Assembly: GCA_022059125.1 (NCBI GenBank)
Contig: JAEUWY010000005.1
Span: 3,596,001-3,660,000, forward strand
Reading direction: 5' to 3'
DNA: 64,000 nucleotides
Origin: Corynespora cassiicola
Lineage: Eukaryota; Ascomycota; Dothideomycetes; Pleosporales; Corynesporascaceae
The translations under genes were made by a program, and so were the position numbers. Below, piece after piece: positions 25,320 through 37,329 of this stretch. Position 1 is the stretch's first letter. Each line of letters opens with the position of its first letter. Below the pieces are notes generated by a model. The model was not told the origin of the DNA, did no database searches, and was given only the letters and a program-made list of their open reading frames with translations.

Positions 25320-25873
25320 GGCGAAACGGCGAGTGCAAGAACGCGAGCGAGGGAAGAAGCGCAAGGCAGGAGAAGGAGAGGAGAGGGTAGTGGGCGGCGC
25401 CAACGTCAGTTGGTGTCGCGCATAGCCCCGGCGCGGGTGGGCGCCTGGGGAAGCTCCGAGCAACTGAGGAGGCCGGGGGTATTTGATGAAGCCCGACTGT
25501 CGGGTTATTAGATGAGCCGGGTGTTGGCTGCAGGCTGGACACGGGCTGGACACGAATTGGAGGGCGCAGCGCAGGGGGGCATTGCACCGGCCCACGACGA
25601 AGGGCCTGGAGAGAGCCTGGAGAGCCTGGAGAGCCTGGAGAGCCTGGAGAGCCTGGAGGGTGCCTGTCAGGTGGCTGTAGGGTGGGCAGATCAGCGGAGC
25701 CGAGCCGGCGACTGGGCATGCTCGAGTCGAGCGTCACGTGTCGGCAGGCCTCGCCCGGGCCTTATCGATAGCGCTCACGCCGAAGGCTCTGTCGTCATGC
25801 ACGCCATCGCGCCTCTGCCCTCGCCCGCCATGCAGCGACGTCGTCCCGTCTGTGACTTTCAACTCGCTCCGCC
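25320..25873. promoter_or_regulatory. divergent intergenic region with 9-bp tandem repeat
   Basis: A compact 554-bp region lies between two outward-pointing genes. It holds about five to six copies of the 9-bp unit AGCCTGGAG at about 25613-25659 and a palindromic CACGTG at 25735-25740. It should contain both promoters. Confidence 0.55.
25613..25659. repeat. 9-bp tandem repeat in a divergent promoter
   Basis: GAGAGCCTG-type units repeat with almost no divergence. Because the period is a multiple of three, it opens an artefactual Leu-Glu-Ser frame. Confidence 0.85.
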
Positions 25874-27955
25874 ATGGCCGCCCTGGGCCTCAGTGCGCTG
25901 CCCAACGAGCTTCTTTCGCTCGTCGCAACCTACCTCGATCGTCCGAGGGACCTGTCAAACCTGGCCCTGTGCAGTCGCAGACTAAGCACCTTCGTGAAGC
26001 TGGATGGCTGGAAGGCCTTTCTCAGGGGCCGCTTTGACCTCGCCGGATTGGACGCCGATGCCCGCAGTGCCGCCCATGGCTTGACCACCCTCTGCCGGAA
26101 CTGGGACCGCAAGGCCTTTGTTGCTCGCTACCTGGAGCCCCCGCTCCAGACAAGCCTCAACACCTGGGACGAGTGCGAATGGACCGGACCCCAGGGTCAG
26201 ACCATGGGCTACCAGCCCTGCATCGACAGCTATGAGTGCGTGCATGCGTCGTGGTCCGACAGGCGCGAGGTCCTCGCCTGGTCTGCGGGAACCCACGTGG
26301 TCTTGCGGGTCAAGCAGACGGCTCCAAATGCTCTGCCGCCAGGTCCAGCTACGCCTGTCGTTGATCACTTCAAACATGCCGGTGCCTGGTATACGTACAA
26401 GATCCCTGACAGTTCCGAGGGGTACGATGATGTACGTAACGTCCTGGCGCCCACCCAGAGTCCCCTGTCAAGGTCATTGCATCTACGTCTTGGACGACGC
26501 GGTGCCTGAGCCATAAAATTTTGATACTGCACGCTAACTTGGAACCCCTTCATCAAGATCACGGCCATGAAGTTGATCCGGCCATATGAAGGGCGGGACC
26601 CCGTTCAACGTATTGCCTTTGGAACAGCGTCTGGCCGCCTTTCTGTCCTGAGTGCAGACTTGACCCTCAAGGAAACTCGGGAACAGCTTTATGACACTAA
26701 TCGCCGTCCAGTGGGTTCCCTATCACTCTCTCGTCATACCAACCCTTTGATGGCTGCAACCCTTGAAAACTCGACATTAGCTCTATATTCCCCAGGCTGC
26801 GCCGGTGATACAGAGGGCCTGATACAGCCTCAAAGCCAGACGACGCCCATATTGCCAGGGACTGCAGGGAGGCTTTGGTCGTGCAACTTTCTCTCCAAAG
26901 ACAAGGTGGCTGTGGGTCTAGGACCATCACAAGAGCCTATTCAAGTCTACGAGGTCACGCCCACTGGGTTCCTTTCACAGCCACTGCGAAAGTTCAGCCT
27001 GGAATCAAGCTTGTTGGAAGGAACGAGGTCTCGAAATACCTCAGTCTACCCCATTCTCCCCGTATCTCCAGGTTCCCGGAGCGCTTCCGAGGCAGGCCAT
27101 GTCTTCTTATCTGGAGGCTATGACGGCCTTATTCGATTACACGATATGCGGTCCCAGCGAAATTTTGAAACCATATTTTGGGACGTGACCAATGATTCTG
27201 CAGTCTACTCTCTTGCCATGCAGGGCCTCGAGCGAGTCGTTGCTGGGACTTCGATGCATAGCATGCTAAAAGTTTTTGATCTCCGCTTCTCAGGCTCTCA
27301 TGCCTATCATACCATATCCTTACCGCCAAATCCCCAGCCAAAGCCGAGATCCCGAGACTCTATCTATAACGCCATCATCGATGAGCAGCCCGAGCATGAG
27401 CCATCGGTCACGACAGGAGGGTGGAATCTCTACTTGAATCCACGCAATTCATCTCGCAACGTCACCCGGCGTGGCCCCCAAAGACGCCATGCGCGCAGCG
27501 AAGACTCTCCAGTCTATAGCATCTCCGTTCCCTCCCACACATCACCAAATCTCTATACTGGCTTAGAGGGGACCATACAATCCCTCACCTTTCTCTCGAC
27601 TACCGATCCACATCCGGATCCTTTGCTCTCTCAGCCCTTGACATATCTTCCTGAGTCGGATATCATCGACGTGAAGTCTTCGTATGATCCATTGGGCGAC
27701 GTTTTAAATTTGGGAATGTATGAGCAAGGGTCCGAGGAGGGGTTGGGTATGCGGCTGATGATCCAGGGCGAAGTTGGAGGCACAATGAGGAAAGATCTAG
27801 GAAAACATACTTCTGCAAGGTTCGCGACGTTAGATGAGAGGTGGAAGGATCCGAGCGAGGAGGGGGACAAGTGGAACAGAGGTCAAGAGCTTCCAGAGCC
27901 GGTTTCGAGGGGTGGGCGACGCGGAAGAGGGAGAAGAAGGGGCCGTGGGGTTTAG
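25874..27955 (+). CDS. F-box protein with WD40-like C-terminal region
   Basis: Exons are 25874-26431 and 26558-27955 (phase 0, GTACGT donor, GCTAAC branch site), giving 651 residues. The N-terminus is an F-box (LSALPNELLSLVATYLDRPRDLSNLALCSRRL). The rest looks like a divergent beta-propeller, with blade-like segments such as RIAFGTASGRLSVL, HVFLSGGYDGLIRLHDMR and VVAGTSMHSMLKVFDLR. It ends in an Arg/Gly-rich tail (GRRGRGRRRGRG), which may bind nucleic acid or act in nuclear localisation. By analogy with other F-box/propeller proteins it may be an SCF adaptor. No substrate can be inferred, and I do not recognise a named orthologue. Confidence 0.82.
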
Positions 27956-28816
27956 GTTTCCCATGTCAGCATCTTGAACTGTAGGGGATCACGGAGGGGA
28001 GTCCAGACCGCGTTGGTTATAGAATATGGAGGGCTTGCCATTAGACACGTCGACTTTAGCATTAGATTTGTAGCAAAGAACGAGGGTAGAGTGGTCATAC
28101 TAGTCTAAGCCCGCACCATGATTTCGAACCCGACAAAGAATGACCCCAGTGCCGTACCTACCGCCACATCTCCCCATCAGATGCACACCTGTCCCTCATG
28201 AGCCAATAACGATGAAGGGGAAGAGGAGAGATGGAGAGTCCGCCGTCGACAGTAACACCCCCAAACGCAGCCAAAAGCAGCAACCCCCGCCCTTTTCGTA
28301 CCACGGGCACCGGGCACCGGCCTCAAACCTCGAGTAGCCACACCACCTATACAAGTCCATCTCACAGGTAAGCGCCAACCCTCCATGCCCACTCAAAAGT
28401 CCCCACGCCTTGGCGTAAGCACAGAGTCCCCCGTCCCTCGTCCCCCGTCTCCGTCCTCGTCCACAGCAAGTCGCAGCTAGCTAGATAGCCGCCGCCATAA
28501 GCCCCAGTCACCTACCTACCTACCTGCCTGCCCGCAACCCTCGACGCTCGACCTTGGGCACCGCACGCAAACCCGGTATGCGCGCGTGCACCTTGGTTCC
28601 GGGCAAGACGAACAAGCGCCCTCGACGCGCGCGGTACACACCTCTCGCTCGAGCCTCTCTCCGAGACGCAAGGGTAGAGTGCGGACCAAGGAAGGAAGGG
28701 GAGGCTAGAAAGAAAACGAGATTCCCCCCTCCCCCCTAAACAGCACACCCCCACCTCGACAAAACAACGCGCGGGTCCCACTTTTCTTTCCCGAGAGAGA
28801 CACAGGGAGAGAGAGC

Positions 28817-28848
<32 letters not shown>

Positions 28849-29278
28849 TGCTCTAAGCCGGCCCCCAAAGTCGCCCCCAGGAAAGGGAGGAGAAGGAAAT
28901 GAGTGGCCGGTGCGCCTCCTCGCATAGAAGCATCCATCGGGTTAGCGTCTTGCCCCCTCGTACGGAACATCCTATTTGGTCTTCGTCTAGACGGGGCCCG
29001 GGATGAGTGCCGCTGCAGTGGGGGAGACAGGAGGGGCTGGGTCAGGGCCAGGGCAGTATTGATTGCCCCGGTAAAGATTGATTTAGGTCGAGGTGTTTGG
29101 GGCAAAAGGTGAGGCGTGGTGAGTGGGGGGAGAAAGGTGGGCGATTTTGCGGTTGCTTCCGCGCATTTTTGCGTCGGTGGAGAGAGGGTGGCTCTAGCGA
29201 TGCGAGGGCAACGTTGCGTCTTGTGCAGCCTCCGAATCGCAGGGTGGTCGGGATGGTAAAATGGCTTGGCTTTGCTTC
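27956..29278. other. gene-free interval between convergent genes
   Basis: It contains the 3' regions of the F-box gene (+) and the bZIP gene (-). A GA-rich microsatellite lies at about 28794-28848, and CTACCTACC repeats lie at about 28510-28530. Open frames here are purine/pyrimidine-tract artefacts. Confidence 0.6.
28794..28848. repeat. (GA)n microsatellite
   Basis: A near-perfect GAGAGA tract with a few interruptions, about 55 bp long. Confidence 0.85.
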
Positions 29279-30103
29279 TCAAGGCGTTTGCGTGTACGGC
29301 GCATGATGATGGTATGGCGAGCGCGGGTGCAGGCTCATGCTCGGTATCTGTGTCCGGCCGTCCCTTCGCGACGGATAAGGCCCCAGGACGAAGAGATCTG
29401 CATTGGGAATCAATTCTTGCGGTTGTTGAGGTGGCGTTGGGAGCTGGTGATACATCTGAGTGACCGGGGTTGCAGTAAATGGAAAGGTTTCAGGCCTGAT
29501 TGTGATCTGAGGCTCGAATTCCGTGCTGGACATCCACGCCGGCGTACTCCATGGAGACCAGTTGGCCACGTTGGCGGGTTCTAACACGGGTATGTTCCAG
29601 GCAGTCTCGAACGAAGCAAAGGAATGAGAAGGTGGAAGCTGATGAACCGAATAATTGCCTGTGGAAACCAACGCAGGCTCCAATGTACCGGTGGAGGATG
29701 ACTGTATGTTGAAGCCTTCATGGTTGTGCGAAAAGCCCGGTAGCAGCGGTCGGCTGTAATCTACTGAGAGGGATCTTGTCCGCCTATCTTGAGCCCCAGA
29801 GTCTTGCAAAGTCAGTTCTTCTGTTCGGCCGTCTCTGATGAGCTGCTGGAGGTATTGTAGCTTTCGTTTACGTTTCTCTCCTAATATGACGCACCGAGTG
29901 AGTGAAATCTCCAACAGACATAGGGTGAAAAGCTCGTTGAACTTACGGTAGTTCCTCGAAGCTATCCTGTTCTGCTGCTTCCTGACCTCGCTGTTGGCCT
30001 TCTTTGGCCTTTTTTGGCCACATTCGGGGTTTTCCCTCTGCTGTCTCGATCTCCTCCCGGGTTTGGGTGGCGGGCTCGCGGACGAGGACATGGAAAGTGT
30101 CAT
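29279..30103 (-). CDS. bZIP transcription factor, short zipper
   Basis: Exons are 30103-29947 and 29880-29279, giving 252 residues. The 66-nt intron splits an Arg codon inside the basic region. Splicing restores KQQNRIASRNYREKRKRK, with the bZIP core N-x7-R spacing (N..ASR.YR). The leucine repeat that follows is short (LQYLQQLI) before a DGR break, so dimerisation may rely on few heptads. The remainder is Pro/Ser/Thr/Gln-rich and probably an activation region. The N-terminus is basic (GRRSRQQR, KRPKK) and probably directs nuclear import. A second Met lies at codon 5. The intron has no stop and is a multiple of three, so an unspliced transcript would encode a 274-residue form with a hydrophobic insertion. 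Target genes are unknown. Confidence 0.85.
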   Translation of the reverse strand: MTLSMSSSASPPPKPGRRSRQQRENPECGQKRPKKANSEVRKQQNRIASRNYRKFNELFTLCLLEISLTRCVILGEKRKRKLQYLQQLIRDGRTEELTLQDSGAQDRRTRSLSVDYSRPLLPGFSHNHEGFNIQSSSTGTLEPALVSTGNYSVHQLPPSHSFASFETAWNIPVLEPANVANWSPWSTPAWMSSTEFEPQITIRPETFPFTATPVTQMYHQLPTPPQQPQELIPNADLFVLGPYPSRRDGRTQIPSMSLHPRSPYHHHAPYTQTP

Positions 30104-33100
30104 GACGCCAGCAGGTAACAGTCGGGGGAGGTGGGCGGGTAAGGTGTGCTAAAGTGCAGGCAAGAGCTTGCTTTTGAATTTGTGATTAGTAGCAAGGTTG
30201 ACGATTGTCAAGGTTGCATAGTAGGATTATAGCCCATAATCTGGAGCCTCTGGGCCAGTGCTAGCCCGAAACAGATTGCTGCTCCCCGTAAGGCCTTTTC
30301 TTGGATGGGCTGAATAATGGCCGACAAGAATAGTAGCCACACAGCTAGGTAGGTCGGCGGCGTGAACAAAGCTCAAATCCTTCCGCAATAACCTTAACCT
30401 TAATTCTGCAGCCGTCTCGCAGAGCAGAACCTGGGCCAGGGGTTCGGCTTCCAGATCTTCAGCCATGTCGAGTGTTCCAGTGCGAAATGCCGTGGAGCAG
30501 CAAGGTGACGTAGCGCAGTGGTTGCAGGCCAGTAATTTGGCCAGGCAAGATTAGCATATACTTGAATCGGCCACACTAACAGTCCAAAGTGGTGGCCACA
30601 TAATGGCTGATTCATCAGTCCCATCGGCGACCCGAGTTTGGTCCGTGATCTCAGGCGGCACGTGAGCGGCCGCGAGCGGATCACGGCCCCAGCTGTGTTA
30701 CCGGCATAGCGGCAAGTGGCCGCTCGGGAGCGGACATGCCGCTCTCGTGGCGGGGGGCGGGGGAGCGGATGGCGATGGCGCGGGCGAGACGTGGACGCGT
30801 AAATGCTACTGCGGTGCGGATATTCCAGAGGTGGCTTCGCGTCGCGCCCTTCACGGTGACTAAGCCAATCACGGTTTGAGGCATCCACCTTTGCCCAATA
30901 CCTGCTCTCACAGCAATGCTGCGTAAGCAGCTGGGGTTGAGTAGTCGTATACATCTCACCGCCGAAACAGCTCGCCCGCAGCTTCCATCATGGCTCTATG
31001 TGAATCAAGCATTATGGGCCATCACGATTTGCTGTCAACCCAACCCCATTCGGCCAATATACGTCTTGGCCAGCCATGGGCGATGCAGGCCCCACCCCCC
31101 CCAGCACCACCAGCCTCACATAGCCGCCGTGTAGTGCTTACGTCGTGACTCAACATGTCGAGGTCTAGTTGCACGGTAGATGGGTAAGACCCAGTGCAGG
31201 CATGCCAGCCATTCCGGAAATATACCATGAGGTCTTCTTTCCCTTTCAGCACTAGCTTCATGCCGTGCACTTTCACCAACGGCTGCTGGAGCTAACGACA
31301 TGGTCCGGCTCATGATTTCGGCCAACACCTGATTATGACCGGTCTCTGACCGCTCGCACAGGGACTCGAGCATCAAATGCTCGGCCTTTCTTCCAGCCCG
31401 GAGCGCCGAGCATATGGGCCGTCAAATCCAGCCACCTTGATCACTCATCACTTGACCATGCCGGAAGATCAAGCGCCTGTTGGTGAGAAGGGGACTCTTT
31501 GTGCTATTTGGAATCAGACGGGAGATGTTCTGAGGCAACATTAGTCGGTTCGTCTAGTGGTAAAGAGAGTTGGCGCCGTGTGCGATGACTGGCTAGACTG
31601 TCTGATTTGATGCACCGCGAGTCTGATTCTGAGAAGCCCGAGCTGGTATAATAATTAATCCTCCCTCCATATCAAGGGGATTGATATTTTTCAATTCTTT
31701 GTTGCTATTTATTCCAGCTGGCGGACGTGTGTCGTAAGCTTCTAGGATGCACTGACATTGGGTTTAGTTACAGCTGATGTAGCCTTAGGAATGATGCTGT
31801 TATGTCAGTATACATAATTACAAATGTATAGAAGCTTTCTGACAGTAACAAAAATCAATTCTACAGCTGCTGATCAAAGTTACCTATGGATTTTTGTTAT
31901 CATCAATGAACAGAACGACAGGGGTTCCCGCCTTGTGGAGTGCAAGAGCTCAATCCCACGCGATAGACATAGCGCTGGATTCATTCTCGAAGTGGCCATG
32001 CCGAAGAGAGGTAGTGAGGGTCACTTTGATCATGTTTCGATAGGAGATGAAGACGAGAAAGAGGTGCCAGCAATCAGAGTCCAGGGGTACTGATTACTTT
32101 TAAGTAGTCGATCGCGTATCTTGTGGGCTTTATTGACCTAGGCGGCAGAAAATTGAAGCTTGTGACTTGATTAAGTACTGGATAGAGACTGTAATTACTA
32201 GAAAGGCTTCATATTCCACAGAGTAATGAAAACTTTGATGGCCGCGTTCATGTAGCCAAAAGGGGATGGTCAGACAGCTGCATCACCAAGACCATGACAC
32301 AAATCATGACCTAAAAATAGGAATCGAGGTCATCATGAAGCTGACAAGGCTCTCGAAAAACTTGAATTAGAACTGTTCTATTTTCTTCTACTCGAGACGC
32401 CTTGACGGTAGACCAGAGGTAAGTGAAGACGTTCAGAAACCTCAAGTCAACAGTGCTTTGTCGGCATCTCTAGACTGGATCTAAAAGTGATGGAATATCT
32501 ACTTGAGCTCTGAGCCCTAGTGTCTATTAACCTAGATACTGCATTGAAACAGTAGACTGAACATAACAGTGGCATGTAAGTTATTGAGTGTTCACTTATG
32601 CCATCCAGTTGTATACAATCTCTAGATCGTAGCCCTACTCTAACAATCTGTACGCACTTGAAGCCATATAAGCTGTAAAGACAAAAAAGGCATGGCAGCT
32701 GATATGTACTAAGACGGTCTCTATTGGGGAATTCCACTTGTAAAGAATCTATGACATTTCTTTGCCCTTGTAACTCAGAGCTACTCCAGGCTGATTATAA
32801 GTTAGGATATAGGACTGACCATCGATAAACATCTTGGCTAGCAATGTAATAGTTGTCTAACACGACGGAGAAATTGTATTACAGCGATGAAGGTGCGAGT
32901 TGCATACCGTTTAACTTCTCTGAGGCATGAAAGATAGTAATGTATGCATCCTCTTGTGGAATCATGTTAATCTCTGACAACACGATGGCTCCTACATCTC
33001 AAAGCCAAAAGGCCATACCACGTCCTTGACGTGATGAAACGTTTCCATCGATCAACTACATTCCAACACTGGCAACCAAGTGTCGCTGATTACTTGTGAT

Positions 33101-36066
33101 TCTTCATATTTTTGTGTCGAGCCCCGGACGAGGCCATGGGTCCATAGTGCGCTTACCTAGTCGTGCTTCAAAGGACTTTCTGAACCCTAACTGTGTCATT
33201 CAAAACAAATCGACTGCATACGCCAACATTTCAAAATTTGACACACACACCGAGGACACGATGTTTTCGTCGACACATCACGGTTGCATAGCCCTACGCC
33301 ACTACCCACCCTCCCCATACTGCTCTACTTCACAAGGGATCCCGACAGAGCCAGCGCCGCATATCCGGCGGGATTGTTTGAAAACATCTCGACTCACCTG
33401 CCACTCCCTCTTCCCCCAATCTCGAGTTCCATGTGGAATATATCTCGGACCCCAATCCTGAGACCGGAAACACTCGGATGAAACCCCGGCGCAGTCGCAG
33501 TCCTCGCGCAAAGGCCGGGCAAAGACGATGACGCCGACGGCGAAGAAGGGAAGAGAGGGCGATAACCGCAAGGTAGGCAAAGGACGCGTAGAACAGCCAC
33601 GCGAGGGAGAGAGAGTAGGGGGGGGGGGACAGCCCACTCTGATCAAAATGTACCCACAAGAAATCCGAGCAAGGAAAAAGACAAACCATGGTGCTCGCCC
33701 CGTACGACAAACCCATCCATCTGCCACCCAACACGCCATCTTGCAGCATATCTCCCACACGCACGCACGCACGCACGCACACAGCTCACTAGCCCCCGCA
33801 ACCAAAGAGACAAAACAAGGCGGAAAAGGAAGAAACCTTGCAAGGGGACTTGGGAAACGAGCCGAGCGCGGGAGGGAGGGAGGGAGGCGATCAATGATGC
33901 GCCGCTCCACTAGCCCGCCAGACAGACAGACGGACGGACAGACTAGCAAGTGAAACGTGGGATGAAACGAAACGAAACGGGGGGCAACACGACACCGAGT
34001 ACACGACCACGAGCCCTCTTTTTTTCCTTTTTTTGTTTGGGCGGGAAAAAAGAAGAAGAAGAAGGTGTCGGTGTCGGTGGACGGGGCCTTTTTCGGCGGT
34101 CGGTTGCGCATTGCGAATGGCTGTTTCGCCTATGCTGTGGTACCATCCTTTGGGATTGCAAGGAAGGGGGAGGAGGAGGAGGAGGGGGTGAAGTGGGTGA
34201 TGCGGACATGTGTCTTCAAGGCATTGTGGAGGGCGTCAAGGTTGGAATGGGCGGTGGGCGGGGGATAATGTGGCCGAGAGCGAGTTTGTGCGTGGGCGTG
34301 GCGATTGGGATTGGGTTTGGGTCTGAAGGAGGTTCTGAAACGTCTCAGGGGTGGACTAGGTGTCGTGCCGTTGTCGTGCAGAGGGAGGGAGAGAGAGAGG
34401 TGAGATGCAGGTGGAGAGGGAGCAAGGGCATTCTTTTTCGAACTCGGGCAGAGTCTTGGCGGTAAGCAGCAAGTGGCTCCAAGAAGCTTGTTCGACACAT
34501 TGTCGTTATTGGTGTAGGTGCGGATTACAGTCATGTACCTCCTACCTAGGTAGGCACCTAGATACTCCCCGCCCAGAGGTTGTTCAGACATCCGGGGGAG
34601 GGGGTAATATGCTCGCGCCCAGAGCCGTCCTGTTCATTCATGCCCCATGCCGTGTATACCGACTTGGGAATTGCATGCCTGTGCCGCACAAGTACATGTG
34701 CACCTGTCGACTTTGTCTGCTACCTAGGTAGGTGGTGGTGTCATCAACCTGCAAAATGTCTCCGACGGGGTTTTTTTTCTTCCTTCATTTGGGACCTCAC
34801 TTCCCCGCGGAGAAAGTCAAACATCAGAAGTTACATCACGCAACCACGAGGAGAGAGGGAATTTTAACAGAGGGCAAAAAAGACCGCCCTCCCAACTGAC
34901 AGACTAAGCCTGCAGGTTCCGACCAATTGCCCAGATCAAAAGTCTGATGACAAGTTCCCGGGAGGATCCGGGAGGCGCGCACGTCCGTACAGCTCATCGT
35001 GTTGGAATAATGTGGGGTGATGTTTTAGTCATGCTGCAAGGGCTCCGAGGGCGATGACTGGGAAATCTTCAAGAGTGGCTTTTTTTTTTCCCTTCTCGTT
35101 TCTTCTCCTTCGGCTCCCCGAAGAGCAGGCTGCAGTAGAGGGGCGTTGCTGCATGTGGAAAGCTTCGGCGAAGGTCGCGTTCGGCAGTCGGGCCCTGGGA
35201 TGTGAGAAAGTCAGATGCGCTCAGCCTAAGGTGATGGACTGAGCAGATGGCGTTTCCGAAACTTGCAATAGCCGTGCATCTAGGCCAGCAACTGCTGGAG
35301 TGTTGTACGATGGCATATCATGAGGTGGGCGGGCTTAGAGAAGGAGTAGAAGAGGCGGGAGGAGAAGGGACCACCGCCATCAGCCCTGCACGCGCAAACG
35401 TTGGATCATGTCGGCGCCGGCGTCCCGAGAGCTTGGGCAAGCAAGCCAGCATGGACATTTCCCTCCCTCGTCGACGGGTAAGGGAGGGTAGGGTAGTCCT
35501 GCGGGTACTAGCGGCGCCACAGGCTCGTGCAAGCAGCGGAGATGCAGCGCCCGCACGTGTGAAAAACGACGCGCAGGATCGGGGCCATCACGCAAACCCA
35601 CGCAAGCGGTACGTAATAGCCAGCTTTTTTTGAACTTGGGTAGCTCGCGCGGGATTCGTAAGCATGCCGGGAGTATGCAGTTGACGGCTGGGGGGTTGGG
35701 GCATCTGGTGATGCAACTTCGGTTGAACGTGTGTGCCGCGGAGATGTTCGTTGTTGCGGGAGAGGTAGGAGAAGGCATTGATGGAGATTGTGGGTATTAC
35801 ATGTACATATATATATATTCTTCAGGTGAGGCATCGCAGCCATTATTTTCATCATCATCATCATCATCATCATCAACAACACAAGCCCGTTTGCCACACA
35901 GCAAGTTCAACCCGCTACTCGTCGAGGGGAGACAGAACACAACCATTACGCTTCAACCCTGCCGGATCAGACCAGAGAGATTCGCCACCAGACAATTCCC
36001 ATCCCCCATCAACCCAAGCTATTTTAATTGTGCACCAACCTTCCATCTTTGACGAGCTCGCCTGCA
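30104..36066. other. about 6 kb gene-free region including an AT-rich island
   Basis: The left part is the bZIP promoter side. An AT-rich island spans about 31.5-33.3 kb and is described separately. From about 33.4 to 36.0 kb the sequence is again GC-rich, with an (ACGC)n run at about 33761-33781, poly-purine tracts, two CTACCTAGGTAGG palindromes (34542-34554 and 34720-34732) and a (CAT)n run at about 35849-35874. The right end should hold the flavohaemoglobin promoter. No open frame carries a recognisable domain. Confidence 0.5.
31560..33260. other. AT-rich, gene-free island
   Basis: Base composition changes abruptly from the GC-rich surroundings. A, T and the dinucleotide TA are abundant, and stop codons interrupt all frames. 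I see no coding sequence longer than about 120 codons and no recognisable domain. The pattern fits an old repeat decayed by repeat-induced point mutation, but no parent element could be identified by reading. Confidence 0.5.
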
Positions 36067-37329
36067 ATGGCCCCAGCCCTGACCTCGACTCAGGTCGCGA
36101 CCATCAAAGCAACGGTCCCCGTCCTTGCCGAGCATGGCGTTGCCATTACCACCAAATTCTACCGCGACATGCTGGAAGCGCATCCCGAGCTCAAGAACGT
36201 CTTCAACAACACACACCAAGTGACTGGCCACCAGCCACAGGCCCTGGCAGGGGCCCTTTACGCCTATGCCTCCAACATTGACCACCTCGGCAACTTGGGG
36301 CCCGCCGTCGAACTCATCTGCCACAAGCACGCATCCCTGTACATCAGGCCCGAGCAGTACGACATTGTGGGAACAAACCTACTCAAGACGCTCAAGGAGG
36401 TACTTGGCGATGCGGCAACGCCCGACATCATGGAGGCATGGGGTGCCGCATACTGGCAGCTGGCAGACATCATGATTGGACGGGAGGCGCAACTGTACGA
36501 CGAGGCAAGCAACTGGGGAGACTGGAGGGATTTCAGGATTGCAAACAAGGAGAAAGAGTCGGGCGATATCACGTCCTTTTATCTGGAGCCCGTCGATGCC
36601 GACGTCAAGCTGCCCAGGTTCAAGCCAGGCCAGTACATCTCGGTCAACGTCTTTGTCGACGAGCTCGACGGTGGCGTTTGGCAAGCCCGCCAGTACAGCT
36701 TGAGCGACTCGCCGGGCAAGGGCCATCTGAGGATTAGCGTGAAGAGGGAGCCAAGCATCGAGATCGGAGAGGCCAAGAGCATGTCGCACCCTGGCTATCT
36801 ATCCAATATACTCCATGACCGGAAGAGCGTGGGCGACGTGGTCAGGGTCTCGCATCCGTTTGGTGATTTCTTCTTCGAGGAGAAGGGGACCGACGAGGAC
36901 AGCCCGATCGTCTTCATTTCGGCGGGCGTGGGCCTGACGTGCTTGATGAGCATCTTGAATGCGCTGGCAGAGCAGAGGTCGGCGAGACCAATCACCTGGA
37001 TCCATGGCGCGCGTCATTCTGGCGTGAGAGCCTTCAAGTCGCACGTTGATGGTCTCGCAGCGTCCCACTCCAACTTGCAAAGGGTATACTTTGACTCTGA
37101 ACCAAGGGAGGGCGAGGCCGAGGGAATCCATTACACGCTGAAGGGCCGAATTGATCTCGACAAGGTTTCAAAAGAGAAGCTATTTGTGCAGGACGACCGG
37201 ACACGGTACTTCATCTGCGGCCCCACGCAGTTCATGTTGGACATGGAGGCCAGATTGAAGAGCTATGGCGTGTCGGGCGAGAGGGTGCACATGGAGCTCT
37301 TTGGGACCGGCGGTGTGCCCAGAGTGTGA
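36067..37329 (+). CDS. flavohaemoglobin (nitric oxide dioxygenase)
   Basis: It oxidises nitric oxide to nitrate using O2 and NAD(P)H, protecting against nitrosative stress. It has a single exon of 420 residues. I chose the start at MAPALTSTQV (36067, good context GCAATGG). A frame upstream (from 36028) lacks family similarity. The globin domain (1-150) has the B10 Tyr region (KFYRDML), the E7 Gln region (THQVTGHQ) and the proximal His in CHKHASLYI. The ferredoxin-reductase FAD domain (about 155-270) has RQYSLSD. The NAD domain (about 270-420) has SAGVGLTCLMSIL and ends FICGPTQFM...ELFGTGG. All three parts are complete and collinear with yeast Yhb1 and bacterial Hmp. No targeting peptide is evident, so the cytosol is likely. 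Confidence 0.96.
   Translation: MAPALTSTQVATIKATVPVLAEHGVAITTKFYRDMLEAHPELKNVFNNTHQVTGHQPQALAGALYAYASNIDHLGNLGPAVELICHKHASLYIRPEQYDIVGTNLLKTLKEVLGDAATPDIMEAWGAAYWQLADIMIGREAQLYDEASNWGDWRDFRIANKEKESGDITSFYLEPVDADVKLPRFKPGQYISVNVFVDELDGGVWQARQYSLSDSPGKGHLRISVKREPSIEIGEAKSMSHPGYLSNILHDRKSVGDVVRVSHPFGDFFFEEKGTDEDSPIVFISAGVGLTCLMSILNALAEQRSARPITWIHGARHSGVRAFKSHVDGLAASHSNLQRVYFDSEPREGEAEGIHYTLKGRIDLDKVSKEKLFVQDDRTRYFICGPTQFMLDMEARLKSYGVSGERVHMELFGTGGVPRV

Noticed and set aside
31545..31650. tRNA-like segment with GGTTCGTCTAGTGG (A-box-like) and GCGAGTCTGATTCT (B-box-like)
   Set aside because: The acceptor and anticodon stems do not pair and no full cloverleaf can be drawn. It is at best a decayed tRNA fragment in the AT-rich island.
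31824..32093. 89-codon open frame in the AT-rich island
   Set aside because: No domain, weak start context, and surroundings consistent with decayed repeat.
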